A stretch of 64,000 nt of DNA. Origin: Phycisphaeraceae bacterium (GTDB lineage: Bacteria; Planctomycetota; Phycisphaerae; Phycisphaerales; Phycisphaeraceae). This document shows, in pieces, positions 60,350 to 64,000 of the stretch; position 1 is the stretch's first letter, and each line of letters opens with the position of its first letter. Below the pieces are notes generated by a model. It worked only from the letters and a program-made list of their open reading frames with translations, did no database searches and was not told where the DNA came from. Made by a program: the position numbers and the translations under genes. The stretch spans positions 62,001-126,000 of the forward strand of contig JANQSF010000134.1 in assembly GCA_028284155.1 (NCBI GenBank). The letters are read 5' to 3'.

Positions 60350-61579
60350 GTGACCGATTCGACCACGCTCCGCGATCGCACGCAACTCGTTGCGCAACTG
60401 GCGCGCGATGCCGGTTTTGCACTCGTCGGTGTGGCGCCGGCCGACCCCTCCGCGCACGGCGACTTTGTCGAACATTGGCTCTCCACCGGCCAACACGGCG
60501 AGATGGACTACCTCGCCAACCACGTCGAGCAGCGGCTCGACCCGCGCGTCCTGCTGCCCGGCGCCAAGTGCGTGATCTGCGTCGCGGATCGATACCACGT
60601 CGGGTATCCAGAGTCGACGGGCGGGAGTGATCCGGGCCTTCGGAAAGGCCCGGCTTGTGGAGATGGAGGCGACCCCGATGTAACCGGTCGCGACAACCCA
60701 CGCGGCAGAATCGCACGGTACGCCTGGGGTGACGACTACCACAAGGTCATGAAGAAGCGCCTGCACGGCGTGTGCGATGCGTTGCACGACGTTTGGCCTG
60801 ATGAGCAATACAAGACCTGCGTCGATTCCGCGCCGATCCTCGAACGCGAGCACGCCGCCCGCGCGGGCCTCGGCTGGGTCGGCAAGCACACGCTTCTGAT
60901 CCACCCGCAACTCGGCTCCTGGCTGCTGCTGGGCGAAATCGTCACGACACTCGAACTCGAAACCGCCGAGCAAACGGCCGAGCACGAAGACGCGCCGATT
61001 CCGGGGGCCGATCACTGCGGCACGTGTACGCGTTGCATCGACGCCTGTCCAACCGACTGCATCACGCCCTACCAGCTCAACGCGTCGCGCTGCATCAGCT
61101 ACCTGACGATTGAACACCGCGGCGAGATCGATCCGTCACTGCACGAGCCGATGGGCGACTGGATCGCGGGCTGCGACGTGTGCCAAGAAGTGTGTCCGCA
61201 TCAGCCCGACGGTGGGAACACTGGGCGGAAGCCCCGTGCCGCGTCCGATCCGCCCCACGAATCCAGTTTTCCTGGTGACATTTACCCGCGCTACACACCT
61301 CGACCACCGGCCCCGTCGATCCCCCTGCTCGACCTGCTGGGTTGGGGCACAGCCGCACGCCAGGCGGCGTTCACCGGCTCGGCCCTGAAGCGCATCAAAT
61401 TGGACATGCTCAAACGCAACGCGCTGATCGCGGCAGGCAACGCATTGCGTGACCGGGACGACCCGGCGCTGCGCGCGCGGGTCGAGGCGCTGGCCGATTA
61501 CGCGGACGAGTCGGAACTGGTGCGCGTGACGGCGAAACAGGTGTTGGCGGCGCTGGCGGACGCCGAACCCGAAACATGA
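60350..61579 (+). CDS. queG: Epoxyqueuosine reductase (QueG), 409 aa
   Basis: Cobalamin- and [4Fe-4S]-dependent last step of queuosine-tRNA synthesis. GTG start at 60350 (VTDSTTLRDRTQLVAQLARD); no nearby ATG. Blocks: GFALVGVAPADPSAHGDFVE, RGRIARYAWGDDYHKVMKKR, CVDSAPILEREHAARAGLGW and VGKHTLLIHPQLGSWLLLGE. Two ferredoxin sites follow, CGTCTRCIDACPTDCITPYQ and CDVCQEVCPHQ. A C-terminal HEAT-like region is present. A loop after YHVGYPES is about 30 residues longer than I expect, and includes a DNA hairpin at 60632-60653. Confidence 0.95.
   Translation: MTDSTTLRDRTQLVAQLARDAGFALVGVAPADPSAHGDFVEHWLSTGQHGEMDYLANHVEQRLDPRVLLPGAKCVICVADRYHVGYPESTGGSDPGLRKGPACGDGGDPDVTGRDNPRGRIARYAWGDDYHKVMKKRLHGVCDALHDVWPDEQYKTCVDSAPILEREHAARAGLGWVGKHTLLIHPQLGSWLLLGEIVTTLELETAEQTAEHEDAPIPGADHCGTCTRCIDACPTDCITPYQLNASRCISYLTIEHRGEIDPSLHEPMGDWIAGCDVCQEVCPHQPDGGNTGRKPRAASDPPHESSFPGDIYPRYTPRPPAPSIPLLDLLGWGTAARQAAFTGSALKRIKLDMLKRNALIAAGNALRDRDDPALRARVEALADYADESELVRVTAKQVLAALADAEPET
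60632..60653. repeat. Hairpin inside queG
   Basis: CCGGGCCTT-CGGA-AAGGCCCGG within codons for DPGLRKGPA. The 9-bp arms are exact and fall in a variable loop of the protein, suggesting an inserted palindromic repeat. Single copy in this window. Confidence 0.5.
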
Positions 61580-61582
61580 AAC

Positions 61583-61608
61583 AACCCCGCGGCGCAAGCC
61601 GCGGGGTT
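61583..61608 (-). terminator. Intrinsic terminator of the lectin-type PEP-CTERM gene
   Basis: AACCCCGCGGC / GCCGCGGGGTT with a four-base loop; on the minus strand followed by GTTTCATGTTT. It also sits four bases past the queG stop, so may serve both converging genes. Confidence 0.75.
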
Positions 61609-61657
61609 GAGCGATATCTGTCAAATCGAATTGCGTCGCGCTCAGCCGCAAGCGGCG

Positions 61658-63223
61658 TCACGCGGCCGCGCGGCGTCGGCGTCGAGCCAACAGGGTCAGG
61701 CCACCGAGGCCCAGCAGACCGAAGGTGGCCGGCTCGGGGATGGTCGCAAACCGGATGTTGTCAAGGTCAACCGTCATGTGAGCGCCACCGGTTCGTCCGG
61801 AGAACTGAACTCGATAGGAGTACAGATCGAGTCCGGGGATGAACAGGTCATCAGCCAGGACCACCGCTGCGCCGGGTGTGCCGTGCACGTCCGGGATGAT
61901 CGACAATGACAGGCTCGAACCGCCGTCCCCCTGCTCGAGGACGAGCTGGGCGCGATGGAACAATCCGTTATCCAAATCCAAGATACTCGTATCGATGGCC
62001 GTTTCTTGAATCTGCGAACCGTCCCAGTGAGTGGAAACGTTGTTCAGGTTCTGCCACAGGTCAAAAGCGACGGCAAACGTGCCGGGGATGTTCGGCTCTT
62101 CAGCCACGGTGGCCGTGTGATCCCAGCCCGGGCCGGTTTCGCCGAACGTGGCAGTGGGAATCAGCGCGACGGAGAAACCGTCCGCTGGCGACTGGCCCTG
62201 CGTCGCGCTGGCGAGGCGGAAATCGAAATGGCCGTAAACCACGTTGGTCGGATCGGTCGTCTCACCAGAGGCGTCAAAGACGGCGGCGTTACGAAGGTTG
62301 TTTCGACCGTCATGCATAAGACGCAGAAAGTTGCCCGTCGGGCCGCCGGACATCACGACGGGAAGGTCCGCGTTCTCGTCGTCAGCTCGCGCTTCAGCGT
62401 GATAGCCCGTGCCCTGGCCGCCGCCCTCGCCGTTGTTGCCAAGATCGAAGTCTTGAACCGTGCGCCCCGTCACGGTGAACGGTGTCGAGTTGACGTTGAG
62501 GTTGTCGATGTCGCCACTGAAGTTCAGCCCACCCGTGCGTGCGTAGATGGCCAGACGGGTCTCCTGTGGCAGCAGGCTGAACGGGACACTGTTGTGCACG
62601 GTCACAGGAGCGCCGGGCGTGCCGAAGATGTCCGGCGTGACAATGACCGACGCGGTCGAAGTACCGTCCGTCCCACGGTCCACTTCAACGCGGAACCGGT
62701 GGAACACACCGGCATCCAGATCAACAGGGGCCGCGTTCGCATTCGCGAACACGCCGTTGCGGTGCAGCGAGATGTGGTTCTCGGTCGCGGCGGGGTGCAA
62801 GTCGATGCCGACGGCAAACGTGTCTGGGATGTTGGGCTCCTCAGCGGTCGGGAACGGCGCCCCGCCCGATGTGCCGTATTGACCTGTCGGCAGGAACGCC
62901 ACGCCGAATCCGTCAGCCGCGGCGGCCACGGACGTCGCGCGCGCATCAAACTCAGCCACGACCCTCCGAGCCGGCCCTGCGTCCGCCACATCGTAAATGT
63001 ATGCGTTGGCCTGGCCGTTCACGCCATCATTCACCAACCGCAAAAAGTTGCCCGTTGGCCCGCCCGCCGTGACCGTCGCGCCCGGAGCCGTGCCGTTTTG
63101 CAAGGCCGTCACCGCCGGGTTCGGCGGGTCGAAGGTGTCGATCAACACCGCCTGCGACCGACTGGTCGCGAAAACGGTCAATGCCATCGCCGTAGCGATA
63201 CCGAAAACGATCTGCCGTCTCAT
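61658..63223 (-). CDS. PEP-CTERM protein with two tandem L-type-lectin-like domains, 521 aa
   Basis: Start at 63223 with RBS AGGAG and signal peptide RQIVFGIATAMALTVFATSR. Residues about 28-240 and 255-490 are homologous lectin-like (concanavalin-fold) repeats: each has GGPTGNFLRL near its start, then ADGFGVAFLPTG / ADGFSVALIPTA, EEPNIPDTFAVGIDLH / EEPNIPGTFAVAFDLW, and PDIFGTPGAPV / PDVHGTPGAAV. The C-terminus is a PEP-CTERM signal (TIPEPATFGLLGLGGLTLLA then RRRRRAAA). Probably a surface or matrix glycan-binding protein sorted by exosortase. Own terminator at 61583-61608. Confidence 0.9.
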   Translation of the reverse strand: MRRQIVFGIATAMALTVFATSRSQAVLIDTFDPPNPAVTALQNGTAPGATVTAGGPTGNFLRLVNDGVNGQANAYIYDVADAGPARRVVAEFDARATSVAAAADGFGVAFLPTGQYGTSGGAPFPTAEEPNIPDTFAVGIDLHPAATENHISLHRNGVFANANAAPVDLDAGVFHRFRVEVDRGTDGTSTASVIVTPDIFGTPGAPVTVHNSVPFSLLPQETRLAIYARTGGLNFSGDIDNLNVNSTPFTVTGRTVQDFDLGNNGEGGGQGTGYHAEARADDENADLPVVMSGGPTGNFLRLMHDGRNNLRNAAVFDASGETTDPTNVVYGHFDFRLASATQGQSPADGFSVALIPTATFGETGPGWDHTATVAEEPNIPGTFAVAFDLWQNLNNVSTHWDGSQIQETAIDTSILDLDNGLFHRAQLVLEQGDGGSSLSLSIIPDVHGTPGAAVVLADDLFIPGLDLYSYRVQFSGRTGGAHMTVDLDNIRFATIPEPATFGLLGLGGLTLLARRRRRAAA

Positions 63224-63458
63224 CGTGCGTCTCCTAAACCGGGGTTTGATCTTCGGGATTCCAACTCCATCGACGACCTGTGCCGCCGAATGACTCACTT
63301 CACCTTCGCTCCACCACGCATTACTGAACTATCAGCAATAAGTCTAGCCCGCGCCAGGCCGGAATCCAAGCGAGAATGGCCATGAAATCGGGATGTGTGT
63401 GAATCTGGGAAAGTTAAGCCGACTTTAGGGCTTGGCCCCACCACTGCAACCGGGAGAT

Positions 63459-64000
63459 TCACCCCGATGATGCCGCCGCCGCCTGTCGCCTGGCCCGGTA
63501 TTGCGCCGCGAAACGCTTGACCAACTCGTCCACGATCACGCCAATCAGCACGACCGTGCCGATGACCGTCAGTTCCATTCGGCTCTTGTCGCCTTCCAGG
63601 CCGATCACGTTGAACAGCACGCGGATGATCGCCGTCGCGATCACGACGCCGACGATCGACCCCTCGCCGCCGCGCAAACTGCAAGCGCCCAATACGGCCG
63701 CCGCGATCGCATACAGCTCGTAGAAATTGCCCTGGTTCGAGGGCTGAATCGACTTGAGGTAGAAGGCGAACAGGATGCCGGAGATGCCGGCCAACAGCGA
63801 GCAGATCACGTACGCCAGGATGATCATGCGGTCGGTGTTGATCCCGCTGAGCCGCGCGGCCGTCTCGTTCTTGCCCAACGCCAGCAGGTAACGTCCCCAG
63901 ATCGTGTAGTTGAGGAACACGCCCGCCAGAACCGCGATCACGACCATGATCACGAACGGCATCGGCAGGCCGAACACGTCGCCGTCGGACAACTGCAGCA
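63459..64000 (-). CDS. ABC-type sugar transporter permease (RbsC-like), N-terminus outside the window
   Basis: The frame is open through base 64000, so only the C-terminal 180 residues are visible. Hydrophobic spans MPFVIMVVIAVLAGVFLNYT, MIILAYVICSLLAGISGILF, YAIAAAVLGACSLRGGEGSI and LTVIGTVVLIGVIVDELVKR. The segments TIWGRYLLALGKNETAARLS and GINTDRMIILAYV match the cytoplasmic-loop signature of ribose/autoinducer-type permeases (BPD_transp_2). It imports a sugar together with an ATPase and binding protein expected upstream of the window edge. Confidence 0.92.
   Translation of the reverse strand, partial: LQLSDGDVFGLPMPFVIMVVIAVLAGVFLNYTIWGRYLLALGKNETAARLSGINTDRMIILAYVICSLLAGISGILFAFYLKSIQPSNQGNFYELYAIAAAVLGACSLRGGEGSIVGVVIATAIIRVLFNVIGLEGDKSRMELTVIGTVVLIGVIVDELVKRFAAQYRARRQAAAASSG

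Overview
This window looks like a chromosomal segment of a Planctomycetota bacterium. The evidence is a PSCyt1/PSCyt2/PSD1 cytochrome-type surface protein, three formylglycine-type sulfatases, two PEP-CTERM proteins, TPR-rich membrane proteins, high GC, and intergenic spaces crowded with hairpin-forming repeats. The PEP-CTERM tails ending in arginine runs would suit Phycisphaerae-like lineages, but class is not resolved from sequence alone. No rRNA, tRNA, transposase, integrase or CRISPR array was seen.

Layout. 1-5431: a divergent pair, a cytochrome/PSD1 protein (cut by the window edge) and a large LamG/beta-propeller secreted protein. 5432-10336: a repeat-dense, gene-poor stretch with a small unknown protein, a PEP-CTERM protein, a metallopeptidase and an LRR-like protein. 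10337-15864: a sulfatase, a secreted protein with two ExbD-like domains, Lon protease and an Hsp20. 16115-17319: FolE2 and a glutaredoxin-like protein. 17349-22848: an NAD-linked formate dehydrogenase (fused NuoE/F-type beta subunit and molybdenum alpha subunit) with a Doc-type toxin-antitoxin pair between the subunits, the whole block bracketed by two copies of a 77-bp double-hairpin repeat. 22887-28410: PilZ protein, DapA-family aldolase/dehydratase, secreted phosphohydrolase-type protein, sugar-acid dehydratase and a probable lipoprotein. 28531-31129: small accessory genes, one apparently frameshifted. 31776-39650: a TPR-AAA ATPase and related TPR-membrane proteins, with an internal tandem duplication that leaves an ATPase remnant, plus a PYROXD2-like oxidoreductase. 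39736-44089: two more sulfatases and a small membrane protein. 44298-55912: MFS transporter, ClpP-fold secreted protein, IspG, mannose-6-phosphate isomerase, TrkA-C protein, M19 dipeptidase, MiaB, and a rhodanese-like lipoprotein. 55955-56538: a G-rich non-coding region ending in a strong terminator. 56539-60121: nuoD-nuoE-small ORF-nuoF. 60350-64000: QueG, a duplicated-lectin PEP-CTERM protein and an ABC sugar permease cut by the window end.

How they may work together. The sulfatases, LamG/propeller protein, PSD1 protein and lectin-like PEP-CTERM proteins fit the sulfated-polysaccharide lifestyle usual in this phylum. The sugar-acid dehydratase plus DapA-family enzyme could form a non-phosphorylative sugar-acid route. 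Formate dehydrogenase and the NuoDEF genes feed or use the NADH pool.

The most unusual signals are the repeat-bracketed formate dehydrogenase block with its embedded toxin-antitoxin pair, the tandemly duplicated TPR-AAA module, the G-rich putative RNA at 55980-56421, repeats inside the miaB and queG reading frames, and at least eight families of structured intergenic repeats.
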